Below are positions 42,916 through 52,010 of a stretch of 64,000 bases of DNA, piece by piece. The first letter of the stretch is position 1. Every line of letters begins with the position of its first letter. The stretch lies in assembly GCF_000024025.1 (NCBI RefSeq), contig NC_013131.1, forward strand, positions 2,976,001 to 3,040,000, written 5' to 3'. The stretch is from Catenulispora acidiphila DSM 44928. GTDB lineage: Bacteria > Actinomycetota > Actinomycetes > Streptomycetales > Catenulisporaceae. Position numbers and translations under genes: made by a program. The notes under the pieces are model-generated. The model saw only the letters and a program-made list of their open reading frames with translations, made no database searches and had not been told where the DNA came from.

Positions 42916-44038
42916 TCAGCACAGGCGGCCGGCCGGCTCGAACGTGTGGCAGACATTGCCGGTGAAGGTGTTCCTGGGCCCGCCGTCCCGGTCGGCCGCG
43001 TCCGCCGGCTTGTTGCCGGTGAGCACGTTGCCGGTGATGGTGTTGCCGGTGTCAGGGCCGCCGCGGAAGCTGCGGAAGAGCACGACGCCGCCGGACATGG
43101 GGGAGGCGCCGGCGTTGCCGCGGATCTGGTTGTCCGCCAGCACCGTGTCCTCCACGCCGGTGAGGACGATGCCGACGCCCTGGAGGTAGGGCAGCCGGCC
43201 GTCGGCGGGACAGTACTTGTTGTTCGAGTCCACCTGGTTGTTGCGGACGGTCAGGGCGCCGCCGCGCGGGACCCCGTCGTCGCCGACCACGAAGACTCCC
43301 GAGCAGTTGCCGGTGACGACGTTGTCGCTGAACGCCAGGTTCCGGGCCCTGCGCAGGTCGGCGCCGAACCGGTTCCCGGTCATCATGTTGTCGGCGATCA
43401 CAGTGCCCTGGGTGTCGATCGCGCCGCCCTTGCCGTAGGCGATGTTCGTCACGAAGATCCCAGCCTGACCGTTGTCCGCGGCCCGGTTGCCCACCAGCCG
43501 CCCGCGCGTGGACTTCTCCTGGCTGATCCCCTCCTCGCCGTTGTTCGAGACAACGACGTCGCGCACCGTCATCCGATCCGTCTCGGAGCCCGAGATGCCG
43601 TTCTTCGCGAAGCCCGAGACGGTCAGCGACTCGATGACCACGCCGCTGACCCGGTGACCGGCCGTCCCGAGCACGCAGATGCCGTGCCCCGGCGCCGAAC
43701 AGTCGCCTCCGGTCGGATCGGTGACACCGGCGCCCGAGGGGGTTCCAGGCGTGGGGGAGGCGCCAGCCGCCGGGAGTGATCACGGTCGCGGCGCCGGCAC
43801 CCCGGATCGTCACGTTGGAGACCTTCACCAGGACACTTCCACGGTACGTGCCGGGCATCAGCAGGATCGTGTCACCAGGCTTCGCTGTGTCAACAGCCTG
43901 CTGGAGCGACTCACCAGGACGCACGACGTGCGTGGAAGCCGCCTGCGCGGGCAGCGCGCCGCCCACCACCAGCAGCATGCTGGACGCGAGAGCGCCAGCC
44001 GCGATGCTCCCCAAGGAGCGAGCCCGACGTGAGGGCAT
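42916..44038 (-). pseudogene. Secreted right-handed parallel beta-helix protein, interrupted by a +1 frameshift
   Basis: ATG 44038 after GGAAGG. A signal peptide (SMLLVVGGALPAQAAS) precedes the first coil (HVVRPGESLQQAVDTAKPGDTILLMPGTYRGSV, NVTIRGAGAATVI). Continuation of this family (VSGVVIESLTVSGFAKNGI, ... many NxxxGN turns to the C-terminal Cys) is in a different frame. Removing the single A at 43765 (plus strand) joins both parts as PGG-GASPTPGTPSGAG, giving one protein of about 373 aa. Either the gene is broken or there is a base-call error. The intact family binds or cleaves polysaccharides (pectate-lyase-like fold). Confidence 0.8.
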
Positions 44039-44693
44039 CAGTCCCCAACCTTCCTTCGATCCGTGTGAGGCGACGTCATGCGGCGTCGCCGGTGTGTTCG
44101 GCCATTGAGACGCCGTCACCGAATCGAAGTTATGCGTGCGCACCACCGCTCACCACCGGTGCTGGGCCAGACGTGGTCGTCGGGCCGGGCGGCGGTGAGC
44201 GCACGGATGTTGCTCGGTTGTCGACCCGATCGCTGGGCGCCCGGTCGGGGCGGAGCGGCGGGGCGCGTCGTTGTCGTGTGCTGGAGTCTGGGGCGGTCGC
44301 AGATTTCTGTCAAGGTCGTTTACCAAAATAATGGCGAATGCCGTGGTGGGAGGGTGTGCGGCTTGTTTGGTGCGTCTTTGCTGGTCTCAGCGGAGGCTCA
44401 GCGATGTGGTCTGGACCATTGACAGGCGTTGGGCCGGAGGTGTTTTATCCGGATGCGTTTGTTGCTCGATACAACGTTGGCCGCGAGGCAGGCATCCCCT
44501 GCTTCGCTTCGGGCCCTGCGGTGACCCCGTGGCCATGCTCTGCGATGAACACCGACTGAGGACTTTGTCTCAGTGTCGCCGGCTGCGCGCCGTCAGAACG
44601 CTGAGTACCCCGAGCACTGAACACCCGGATACCTCAAGATCCCTGGGCGGTTCCCCACCCGCCCGGGACCCCCACTGAAAGGAATCCTCTCCC
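44039..44693. other. 655-bp intergenic region upstream of the chitinase
   Basis: Divergent control region between the beta-helix gene and the chitinase gene. It holds a DasR-like palindrome (44407-44418). Open frames here have poor codon bias and no ribosome sites, and I found no supportable gene. Confidence 0.6.
44407..44418. promoter_or_regulatory. DasR-like responsive element upstream of chitinase
   Basis: TGGTCTGGACCA, an 11 of 12 match to the TGGTCTAGACCA core known for DasR sites and chitinase promoters in streptomycetes, 275 bases before the chitinase start. It is followed by TTGACA at 44420, a possible -35 box. Confidence 0.6.
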
Positions 44694-46091
44694 ATGAAAG
44701 TCCCCATCCGCGGCAAGCGCTTCGGAGTCTGGCTCGCCGTGATTCCGACCGCGGCCGTGACCGTGGCGGCGGCCGGCGGCATAGCCATGGCCACCGGGAG
44801 CGCGTCCGCGCAGGCTGCGGCGTCGTACCCGGCCCACTACTCCGCGCCGTATCTCCAGCTCGACGGTTCGGACTCCGGTGACATGGTCGCCGACATGAAC
44901 GCCAGCGGCGACAAGTTCTACACGCTGGCCTTCCTGACGCCGAAGTCCGGCTGCACGGCGCAGTGGGAGGGCGGCGGCGAGGCGATGAACGCCTTCACCT
45001 CGCAGGTCACCACCCTCAAGAACGACGGCGGCAACGTCATCCTCTCCTTCGGCGGGGAGCCGAACGGCAACACGCCGAACGAGATCGCGCAGACCTGTAC
45101 CAGCGTCAGCTCGCTGACGGCCGCGTACCTGAACATCGTCAACACCTACGGCGTCAACCGGCTCGACTTCGACATCGAGGGCAGCGTGCTGGCGGACACC
45201 GCGGCGACGAGCCGCCGGGACCAGGCGCTGGCCGCGCTCCAGGCCGAGGACCCGGCCGTGCAGATCGACTTCACGCTCGCCGTCGATCCCGGCGGTCTGC
45301 CCACCGGCAACGCCTCGGAGTACGCGCTGCTCCAGGACGCGAAGAACGCGAAGGTCAAGGTCAGCGTCGTGAACATCATGACGATGGACTTCTACGACGG
45401 GAAGTCCGTGCTCTCCGACGCCGAGTCCGCGGCGAAGGCGACCGCGGGCCAGCTCGCCGGGCTCTACGGCGTCTCGACCTCGGCCGCCTACGGCATGATG
45501 GGCCTGACCCCGATCGCCGGCACCAACGACGACGGCGCCCCCTTCAGCCAGGCCAACGCCTCCAGCCTGGAGTCCTTCGCGGCTTCCAACGGTGTGCAGG
45601 AGCTGGCCTTCTGGGAGGTCGACGGCTACGACAAGGGCACCGGCTACGCCTACTCCAAGATCTTCCAGAAGATCGCGAGCGGCGGCACGACCCCGCCGCC
45701 CCCGACCGGTCACACCGTCGTCAACAACAACTCCGGGACCTGCCTGAGCGTGTCCGGCGCGTCGACCTCGCCCGGCGCCACCGCTGACATCTACACCTGC
45801 AACAGCAGCCCGGGGCAGAGCTGGACGGTGAACAGCAACGGCACGATCACCGGCAACGGCTCGGGCCTGTGCCTGAGCACCTCCGGGAACAACCCCGCCC
45901 TGAAGACCACCGCGGACATCAACACCTGCGACGGCGACGCCTACGAGAAGTGGACCGTCTCCGGCGGCACGATCGTCAACGGCGCCTCGGGCCTGTGCCT
46001 GAGCATCACCGGCGGTGCCACCGCGAACTACTCCCTCGCCGACCTGTACACCTGCAACGGCAGCGTCAGCGAGAACTGGACCGTCGGCTGA
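44694..46091 (+). CDS. Secreted GH18 chitinase-like enzyme with C-terminal ricin-type lectin domain
   Basis: 465 aa, ATG after AAAGGA. The signal peptide ends near SASAQAAA. GH18 domain (40-320): NVILSFGGEPNG, then the catalytic RLDFDIEGSVL (DxxDxDxE with the acid Glu), IMTMDFYD and ELAFWEVDGYD. After a TTPPPPT linker, a ricin B/beta-trefoil lectin (335-465) shows three repeats with CLSVSG/CLSTSG/CLSITG and QSWTV/EKWTV/ENWTV. It should degrade chitin or chitooligomers outside the cell. A DasR-like site upstream fits amino-sugar control. Confidence 0.92.
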   Translation: MKVPIRGKRFGVWLAVIPTAAVTVAAAGGIAMATGSASAQAAASYPAHYSAPYLQLDGSDSGDMVADMNASGDKFYTLAFLTPKSGCTAQWEGGGEAMNAFTSQVTTLKNDGGNVILSFGGEPNGNTPNEIAQTCTSVSSLTAAYLNIVNTYGVNRLDFDIEGSVLADTAATSRRDQALAALQAEDPAVQIDFTLAVDPGGLPTGNASEYALLQDAKNAKVKVSVVNIMTMDFYDGKSVLSDAESAAKATAGQLAGLYGVSTSAAYGMMGLTPIAGTNDDGAPFSQANASSLESFAASNGVQELAFWEVDGYDKGTGYAYSKIFQKIASGGTTPPPPTGHTVVNNNSGTCLSVSGASTSPGATADIYTCNSSPGQSWTVNSNGTITGNGSGLCLSTSGNNPALKTTADINTCDGDAYEKWTVSGGTIVNGASGLCLSITGGATANYSLADLYTCNGSVSENWTVG

Positions 46092-46149
46092 GGCGATCGG
46101 GCCGTGCGGCTCGAGCGCGGACCACTGATCCCTTGAGTCACTGAGGGAT

Positions 46150-46182
46150 TAGTGCAGGTAGTGCAGGTAGTGCAGGTAGTGC
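46150..46182. repeat. 9-bp tandem repeat TAGTGCAGG
   Basis: Three full copies and one partial copy between the chitinase and its terminator. Length probably varies between strains. Confidence 0.85.
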
Positions 46183-46188
46183 CGAACT

Positions 46189-46233
46189 ACAGGGCCGGTG
46201 CCCGCGTATGCCATACGCGGGCACCGGCCCTGT
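46189..46233. terminator. Perfect 22-bp hairpin, bidirectional terminator
   Basis: 46189-46210 and 46212-46233 are exact reverse complements (ACAGGGCCGG... to ...CCGGCCCTGT) between the convergent chitinase and regulator genes. Confidence 0.85.
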
Positions 46234-46263
46234 ATGCGTACGGTGCGACAGAGTGCGACAGAG

Positions 46264-46998
46264 TCAGGCGCCGGCGTCGGCGCCGGGCTCGCAGAATTCG
46301 ACGCAGCAGCGGCCGGGGTGGGGGGCGAGGACGGCGTTGATGCCGGTGGTCTCCAGGCCGTCGAGGACGCCGGTCAGGAAGGCGTGGTTGATGCCGCAGA
46401 CCAGTTCGGTGTCGCGGGCGGTGAGGTGGTGGAACGGGCAGTTGAGCAGGCGCAGTGTGGTGGGTGCTTGGCGGTCGGGTTCGAAGCCGTATGACTCCAG
46501 GACGGGTTCGACGGCGTTGAGGGAGCGTTCCGGACCGAGCCGGCCGGGGCGGGTGCGGGCGCGCTCGGCCGATCCCACGTCGTGGCCGCGGCGGTGGGCG
46601 GTGCGCAGGGCGGCGGCGCGGGCGCTGCCCTCCTGGTGTTCGGTCAGTACCGCGTCGATGAGGATTTCGGCGATCACGTCGGGGCGGCGCTCGGGGATGC
46701 TGATGTGGATGTCGGTGCCGGTCGGTTCGTAGACCTTGGGGCGGCGGCCGACTTTGCGGACTCCGGCGGGGGTCTCGTAACGCGTGCGCAGCAGGCCGGC
46801 TTCGACGAGTTTGTCGAGGTGGAAGGCGGCGAGTTTGACCGAGACCCCGGAGTCGGCGGCCACCTCCTCGCGGGTGACCGGGCGCCGGGCGCGGCGGACG
46901 AAGCCGAAGACCCGGCGGCGCTGGCCGTCGGTCAGGACCGCGACGGACTCGACGCGGTTCTCCGCGGTGGGTTCCGGCGGCGTCGCTGCGGTGGTCAT
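46264..46998 (-). CDS. Winged-helix regulator with Cys/His-rich metal- or FeS-binding C-terminus
   Basis: 244 aa from ATG 46998. N-terminal winged helix (RVFGFVRRARRPVTREEVAADSGVSVKLAAFHLDKLVEAGLL... GRRPKVYEP) of the ArsR/SufR-like kind. The C-terminal domain has LLNCPFHHLTARDTELVCGINHAFL and HPGRCCVEFCEPG, five Cys plus His, suited to bind a metal or an iron-sulfur cluster as in SufR. Divergent from folE across 133 bases; it may control that gene. Ligand unknown. Confidence 0.82.
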   Translation of the reverse strand: MTTAATPPEPTAENRVESVAVLTDGQRRRVFGFVRRARRPVTREEVAADSGVSVKLAAFHLDKLVEAGLLRTRYETPAGVRKVGRRPKVYEPTGTDIHISIPERRPDVIAEILIDAVLTEHQEGSARAAALRTAHRRGHDVGSAERARTRPGRLGPERSLNAVEPVLESYGFEPDRQAPTTLRLLNCPFHHLTARDTELVCGINHAFLTGVLDGLETTGINAVLAPHPGRCCVEFCEPGADAGA

Positions 46999-47131
46999 AA
47001 CCCCAGAGTAATACCTATCGGCGCGGGTGTAACCATGCGCTATGCCATGTGTGCCCTGGCCAGCTTGACTGAGCCATCTATAAGTCCAATACTCATTGGT
47101 GAAATACATCCGGCGCGAGGAGGGTTCGCCC

Positions 47132-47767
47132 ATGACGAACGACACCTGGCTCGTGGACCACGAGAGCCCGATCCTCCGTCCCGCCCCGCTGCGGGTGGTC
47201 AAGCAGGCCGACGGCGTCGATCTCGCCGCCGCGGAACGGGCCGCCGCGCAGTTCCTGCACGCGCTCGGCGTCGACACCGAGACCGAGAGCATGCACGGCA
47301 CGCCCCGGCGGATGGCCCGCGCCTACGCCGACCTGTTCAGCCCGCGCGCCTTCGACCTGACCACCTTCCCGAACGAGGAAGGCTACGACGAGCTGGTCCT
47401 GGCCCGTTCCATACCGATGCGCTCGGTGTGCGAACACCATCTGCTGCCGTTCACCGGCACCGCCCACGTCGGCTACCTGCCCGGGAAGCGGATCCTGGGG
47501 CTGTCGAAGCTGGCCCGCGTGGTCGAGCACTTCGCCTGCCGTCCGCAAGTGCAGGAGCGCCTCACCAAGCAGATCGCCGACTGGCTGCAGGCTCAGCTGT
47601 CCCCGAAGGGGGTCGGCGTCGTCATCGAGGCCGAGCACACGTGCATGACGCTGCGCGGCGTGCAGGCCACCGGGTCCACGACCGTGACGTCGACGCTGCT
47701 GGGGCTGCTGCGCCACGATCCGAGTTCGCGCAGCGAGTTTCTGGCTCTCACCGGGGTCTCGCGGTGA
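47132..47767 (+). CDS. folE: GTP cyclohydrolase I
   Basis: 211 aa, ATG after GAGGAGGG. Zinc and catalytic residues are in MRSVCEHHLLPF and VIEAEHTCMTLRG (Cys, His, Cys). ILGLSKLARVVEHFACRPQVQERL and GTPRRMARAY are FolE signatures. It converts GTP to dihydroneopterin triphosphate for folate or pterins. It is not next to other folate genes. The control region contains CCAAT-ACTC-ATTGG. Opposite a Cys-rich regulator it may be an extra, conditionally used copy. Confidence 0.95.
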   Translation: MTNDTWLVDHESPILRPAPLRVVKQADGVDLAAAERAAAQFLHALGVDTETESMHGTPRRMARAYADLFSPRAFDLTTFPNEEGYDELVLARSIPMRSVCEHHLLPFTGTAHVGYLPGKRILGLSKLARVVEHFACRPQVQERLTKQIADWLQAQLSPKGVGVVIEAEHTCMTLRGVQATGSTTVTSTLLGLLRHDPSSRSEFLALTGVSR

Positions 47768-47832
47768 CGGCGGATCCGGTGGCGGTGGCAGTGCCGTTTC
47801 TCGGCGTGTCAGTGCACTGAGAGGCGAGTCCG

Positions 47833-48198
47833 TTGGAGATCTGGATCAACACCGCGTGCACCAAGTGCAGTTCGGCATTGTTCCTCTTGGACTTGGAGGG
47901 GCAGGAGTACACGGTGCGCCGCTATCTGAACGACCCGCCGAGCGCTGCCGAGCTGGAGGACGTGTTGTCCCGCCTGGCTTTGGAGCCCTGGGACATCGTC
48001 CGGACCGACGAGCCGGTCGCGGCGCGCCTGGGCCTCGGGTCCTGGGAGCGTTCGGCGGCCACCCGCGGCCGGTGGATCCAGGCCTTGGCCTTCCACCCGA
48101 TCCTGATACAGCGGCCGATCATCACCGCGGACGACGGGACGGCTGTCGTCGCGCGAACGCGGGAGGCCGTCCGTTCCGTCCTGCCCTCCACGTCTTGA
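47833..48198 (+). CDS. ArsC/Spx-family thioredoxin-fold protein
   Basis: 121 aa, TTG start. CTKCSSALFLLD near residue 9 gives a CxxC in place of the single Cys of classical ArsC. YTVRRYLNDPPSAAELEDVL and the late LIQRPIIT motif are of the ArsC family. Likely a glutaredoxin-like reductase rather than proven arsenate reductase; no other ars genes are near. It starts 65 bases after folE and precedes the FAD reductase by 13 bases. Confidence 0.8.
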   Translation: MEIWINTACTKCSSALFLLDLEGQEYTVRRYLNDPPSAAELEDVLSRLALEPWDIVRTDEPVAARLGLGSWERSAATRGRWIQALAFHPILIQRPIITADDGTAVVARTREAVRSVLPSTS

Positions 48199-48211
48199 AA
48201 GCGATGCGACT

Positions 48212-49450
48212 ATGACTGAGAACCACCCGTACGTGATCGTCGGCGGCGGTCTGGCCGGCGCGAAAGCCGCCCAAGCCTTGCGGGAGCAGGGATTCGACGG
48301 TCCGGTGGTCCTGATCGGCGAGGAAACCGAGCGGCCCTATGAGCGTCCGCCGCTGTCGAAGGGCTATCTGCAGGGCAAGGACGAGCGGGAGAAGATCTTC
48401 GTCCATCCCCAGGACTGGTACGCCGAGCACGACGTCGAGCTGCGCCTGGGCACCGGAGCAGTCGCCCTCGACACGGCGGCGCACCGCGTGGAGCTCGCCG
48501 ACGGCAGCCAGGTCGAGTACGCCAAACTCCTCCTCGCCACCGGCTCCTCTCCCCGCCGCCTCCCGATCCCCGGCGCCGACCTCGACGGAGTGAGGTATCT
48601 GCGACGGGTCGAGGACAGCGAACAGCTCAAGGCGGACTTCCAGCCCGGCGCGCGCATCGTGGTCATCGGCGCGGGGTGGATCGGCTTGGAGGCCGCGGCC
48701 GCCGCCCGAGCCGCCGGCGCGGACGTCACCGTGCTGGAGGCGGCTGAGCTGCCGCTGCTGCGGGTCCTGGGCTCCGAGACGGCGCAGATCTTCGCCGACC
48801 TGCACCGGGACCACGGCGTGGACCTGCGGTGCGGCGTCGAGATCGTCGAGATCACCGGCAGCCTGGGCAAGGCCGACGGCGTCCTGCTCGGCCACGGCGC
48901 CGGCCGCATCGCAGCGGACGTGGTCCTCATGGGCGTGGGCATCACCCCGAACACCGCCCTGGCCGAATCCGCCGGCCTGAAGGTCGACAACGGCATCGTC
49001 ACCGACGAGCACCTGCGCACCTCCGCACCCGACGTCTACGCCGCCGGAGACGCAGCCAACGCCTTCCACCCCTTCTTCGGCAAGAACATCCGCGTCGAGC
49101 ACTGGGCCAACGCCCTGAACCAGCCCCAAACCGCCGCGAAGTCCATGCTCGGCCAGGACGCCACCTACGACCGCCTGCCGTACTTCTACACCGACCAGTA
49201 CGACCTGGGCATGGAGTACACCGGCCACGCCGAGCCGGACGCATACGACCGCGTCGTGTTCCGAGGCGACGTCGCAGGACGCGAGTTCATCGCCTTCTGG
49301 CTGTCGGAAGGCCGCGTCCTCGCGGGAATGAACGTCAACGTCTGGGACGTGACCGACCCCATCAAGGCCCTGATCACCTCGCGGACCGTGGTGGACCCGG
49401 AGCGTCTCGCCGATCCCGATGTGGCGCTGGAGTCATTGGTGAGCTCGTGA
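48212..49450 (+). CDS. FAD-dependent NAD(P)H ferredoxin/rubredoxin reductase-like oxidoreductase
   Basis: 412 aa. FAD fold at the N-terminus (VIVGGGLAGAKAAQAL), RPPLSKGYL, the second NAD(P)-binding fold (IVVIGAGWIGLEAAAAARAAG) and the FAD-contact VYAAGDAANAFHPFFG. The reductase C-terminal domain has VEHWANALNQ and YFYTDQYDLGMEYTG. It resembles ferredoxin reductases that feed cytochrome P450s or dioxygenases, but no ferredoxin or oxygenase is adjacent. Confidence 0.9.
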   Translation: MTENHPYVIVGGGLAGAKAAQALREQGFDGPVVLIGEETERPYERPPLSKGYLQGKDEREKIFVHPQDWYAEHDVELRLGTGAVALDTAAHRVELADGSQVEYAKLLLATGSSPRRLPIPGADLDGVRYLRRVEDSEQLKADFQPGARIVVIGAGWIGLEAAAAARAAGADVTVLEAAELPLLRVLGSETAQIFADLHRDHGVDLRCGVEIVEITGSLGKADGVLLGHGAGRIAADVVLMGVGITPNTALAESAGLKVDNGIVTDEHLRTSAPDVYAAGDAANAFHPFFGKNIRVEHWANALNQPQTAAKSMLGQDATYDRLPYFYTDQYDLGMEYTGHAEPDAYDRVVFRGDVAGREFIAFWLSEGRVLAGMNVNVWDVTDPIKALITSRTVVDPERLADPDVALESLVSS

Positions 49451-49475
49451 GCTAGCGAGTTAGTTGCCTCGACCA

Positions 49476-49501
49476 GGGTCCCGGCTTACCAGCTGGGACC
49501 C
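49476..49501. terminator. Hairpin terminator between convergent reductase and gnd
   Basis: GGGTCCC-GGCT-TACC-AGCT-GGGACCC: an 11-bp stem with one G-U pair and a 4-base loop. Works for either strand. Confidence 0.75.
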
Positions 49502-49542
49502 GGGCGCCCAACAGCACCAATGCTTTTTCCGAAGCAGCTTTG

Positions 49543-50565
49543 TCAGGAGTCGTGCTTCTCGGCGTGGCCGCCGAACTGCTTGCGCATGGCGGACAGGGCT
49601 CTGTCGGCGAAGTCGTCGAGGCGGCGGGAGCTGAAGCGGGAGTACAGGGCTGTGGTGAGGACGGGGGCGGGGACGCCTTCGTCGATGGCGGCGATGGAGG
49701 TCCAGCGGCCTTCGCCGGAGTCGGAGACGCTGCCTTGGAAATCGGCCAGGTCTGGGGATTGGTAGAGGGCGGTGGCGGTGAGGTCCATGAGCCAGGAGCT
49801 GATCACGCTGCCGCGGCGCCAGACTTCGGTCACCGCGGCGGTGTCGATGTCGTAGCGGTAGAACTCTGGGTGCTCCATCGGGGCGGTTTCGGCGTCGCCG
49901 GTTTGGGTGCGGGTGCCGATGTCGGCGTTGCGCAGGATGTTGAGGCCCTCGGCCAGGGAGGCCATCATGCCGTATTCGATGCCGTTGTGGATCATCTTGA
50001 CGAAGTGGCCCGCGCCGGAGGGTCCGCAGTGCAGGTAGCCCTTCTCCTCCTCGGCGAGGGGCGTCTTCTCGCGTCCGGGGGTGCGGGGGGCGCCTTCGCT
50101 GCCGGGCGCGAGGGTTTCGAAGATGGGCTTCAGGTGGGCCACGGCTTCGGCTTCGCCGCCGATCATCAGGCAGTAGCCGCGTTCGCGGCCGAACACGCCG
50201 CCGCTGGTGCCGCAGTCCAGGTGCTTCACGCCGTGCTGGGCCAGGGTTTGAGCGTGCTGGAGATCGTCGCGGTAGTAGGTGTTGCCTCCGTCGATGACGA
50301 TGTCGTCGGTGTCCAGGACCGCGGCGAGCTCTTCGATCACGCCGGTGGTGACGTCGCCTGCGGGGACCATGACCCAGACCGCTCGCGGCGCCGTCATTTG
50401 CGCCGCCAGATCCTTCAGCGAGCTGACGCCGGTGGCGCCCTCGTGCTCGAGTTTCTCCACGGCCGCGGGATCGTGGTCGTAGACGACGCATTCGTGTCCT
50501 TCGCCCATCAGCCGGCGGACGATGTCCGCTCCCATGCGTCCGAGGCCGATCATTCCTAGCTGCAC
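49543..50565 (-). CDS. gnd: 6-phosphogluconate dehydrogenase, decarboxylating (short form)
   Basis: 340 aa, GTG start after AAGGGAGA. Rossmann motif LGMIGLGRMGADIV, substrate block DCGTSGGVFGRERGY and catalytic Lys/His region GAGHFVKMIHNGIEYGMM. About 340 aa marks the short Gnd class, often NAD-linked. It lies 44 bases downstream of zwf on the same strand; together they are the oxidative pentose phosphate steps that supply NADPH. No lactonase gene is adjacent. Confidence 0.93.
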   Translation of the reverse strand: MQLGMIGLGRMGADIVRRLMGEGHECVVYDHDPAAVEKLEHEGATGVSSLKDLAAQMTAPRAVWVMVPAGDVTTGVIEELAAVLDTDDIVIDGGNTYYRDDLQHAQTLAQHGVKHLDCGTSGGVFGRERGYCLMIGGEAEAVAHLKPIFETLAPGSEGAPRTPGREKTPLAEEEKGYLHCGPSGAGHFVKMIHNGIEYGMMASLAEGLNILRNADIGTRTQTGDAETAPMEHPEFYRYDIDTAAVTEVWRRGSVISSWLMDLTATALYQSPDLADFQGSVSDSGEGRWTSIAAIDEGVPAPVLTTALYSRFSSRRLDDFADRALSAMRKQFGGHAEKHDS

Positions 50566-50609
50566 GTCGTGTCTCCCTTGCTCGGTCTGCGTCATTGGCG
50601 CGGGCGCCG

Positions 50610-52010
50610 TCAGCTCTTCTCGACGTCCCAGGGTTCCTGCCACCGCGGGTGGCCGCGCAGCAGCCGGGACGCCGCGGCCGGTCCCCACGATCGGCGCTTG
50701 TAGCTGTGGACCTTCGGCGGTTCGTCGAGCAGCGGCTGCACGATGCGCCAGGTCTCCTCCACGCCGTCCTCGCGCGCGAACAACTGATGGTCGCCGGTCA
50801 GGGCGGCGTGAAGGAGCCGCTCATAAGGCTCGGCGGGCTCGCCCAGATCCTGAGCGAACCGGTCGTCCAGGTGCAGGGAGCGCCAGCTGTGGTCGTTCCG
50901 CCCCGCCAGCTGGAGTCGCAGCCCGGGATCGGGATCGATGCGCAGGACGATCTGATTCTGCTCGACCTGGGCCGCTGAGGGCAGGAAGGTCAGCGGCGGG
51001 GTGTGGCGCAGCAGCAGCCGCACCTCTGTGAGGCGTTCCGGGAGTTCCTTGCCGGCCCGAAGGAAGATCGGGACGCCGGCCCACCGCCAGTTGTCGATCT
51101 CCAGGCGCAAGGCGATGAACGTCTCGGTCGAGGACCCCTTCGCCACTCCGGGGATGTCGGTGTAGCCCTCGTACTGGCCGCGCACACAGCGTTTCGGGTC
51201 GGCTGCCCGGACCGCCTTGAGCAGTTCGGCTTTCTTGTCGCGCAGGTCGTCCGCGCCCGGGCCCGACGGCGGCTCCATCGTGACCAGCGCCAGTACTTGG
51301 AGCAGATGGTTCTGCACGACGTCGCGCAGAGCACCGACCGGATCGTAGAACGCGCCGCGGTCCTGGACGCCGAAGTCCTCGGCCATGGTGATCTGGATCG
51401 CCGCGACGGAGTCCCGGTCCCAGATCTTGGCCAGCGCGAGGTTCGCGAACCGCAGATATTCCAGTTCGATGACCGGCTCCTTGCCCAGGAAGTGATCGAC
51501 CCGGAGCAGTTGGTCTTCGCGCAGGACCTTTCTCAGCCGCGCGTTCAGATCGCGCGCCGAGGCCAGATCGTGCCCGAACGGCTTCTCGACCGCGACGGTC
51601 GCCTGGGCCAGCAGACCCGCCTCGTCGAGGCGTTCCACAATCGGCCCGAACAGCGCGGGCGGCATCTCCAGATAGAACAGCGGACGGTGGTTCCGGCCGA
51701 TCTTCTTGGCCAGACGCCGGTACACCTCGGCGTCGGTGACGTCTCCGTGCAGGTATGTCAGCCTCTTGGCCAAGCGTCCGAAGACAGACTCCTCGATCGT
51801 CTCGCCGCCGGCAGCGATCGCCGCGCGCGCCGACTCCGCCAACTCTCCCTCGGACAGCTCGTCAGCGGCCACTCCGATGATCGGGCAGTCCAGCAGGCCT
51901 CTGCGTTCAAGCCGGTACAGAGCCCGGTACGTCATCTTGTGAGCCAGATCACCGGTGATACCGAAGATCACGAGAAGATCCGCCGGATCGCTGCTCACCG
52001 GTGCAGGCAT
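50610..52010 (-). CDS. zwf: Glucose-6-phosphate 1-dehydrogenase
   Basis: 466 aa. Coenzyme motif IFGITGDLAHKM; EKPFGHD; active-site RVDHFLGKEPV with the catalytic His; GAFYDPVGALRDVVQNHLLQ. The first gene of a zwf-gnd pair, divergent from otsA across 239 bases. The sequence TGDLAHKM rather than TGDLARRK suggests a divergent, second-copy type of Zwf. Confidence 0.95.
   Translation of the reverse strand: MPAPVSSDPADLLVIFGITGDLAHKMTYRALYRLERRGLLDCPIIGVAADELSEGELAESARAAIAAGGETIEESVFGRLAKRLTYLHGDVTDAEVYRRLAKKIGRNHRPLFYLEMPPALFGPIVERLDEAGLLAQATVAVEKPFGHDLASARDLNARLRKVLREDQLLRVDHFLGKEPVIELEYLRFANLALAKIWDRDSVAAIQITMAEDFGVQDRGAFYDPVGALRDVVQNHLLQVLALVTMEPPSGPGADDLRDKKAELLKAVRAADPKRCVRGQYEGYTDIPGVAKGSSTETFIALRLEIDNWRWAGVPIFLRAGKELPERLTEVRLLLRHTPPLTFLPSAAQVEQNQIVLRIDPDPGLRLQLAGRNDHSWRSLHLDDRFAQDLGEPAEPYERLLHAALTGDHQLFAREDGVEETWRIVQPLLDEPPKVHSYKRRSWGPAAASRLLRGHPRWQEPWDVEKS

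Noticed and set aside
44271-44678. 135-codon frame upstream of the chitinase
   Set aside because: Cys/Arg-rich, poor codon bias, overlaps the DasR-like site and has no ribosome site.
46150-46182. CRISPR-like repeat array
   Set aside because: Nine-base head-to-tail units with no spacers and no cas genes.
47833-48198. Arsenate reductase arsC
   Set aside because: The single-Cys ArsC signature is replaced by CxxC and no arsenic genes are nearby; only the fold family is called.
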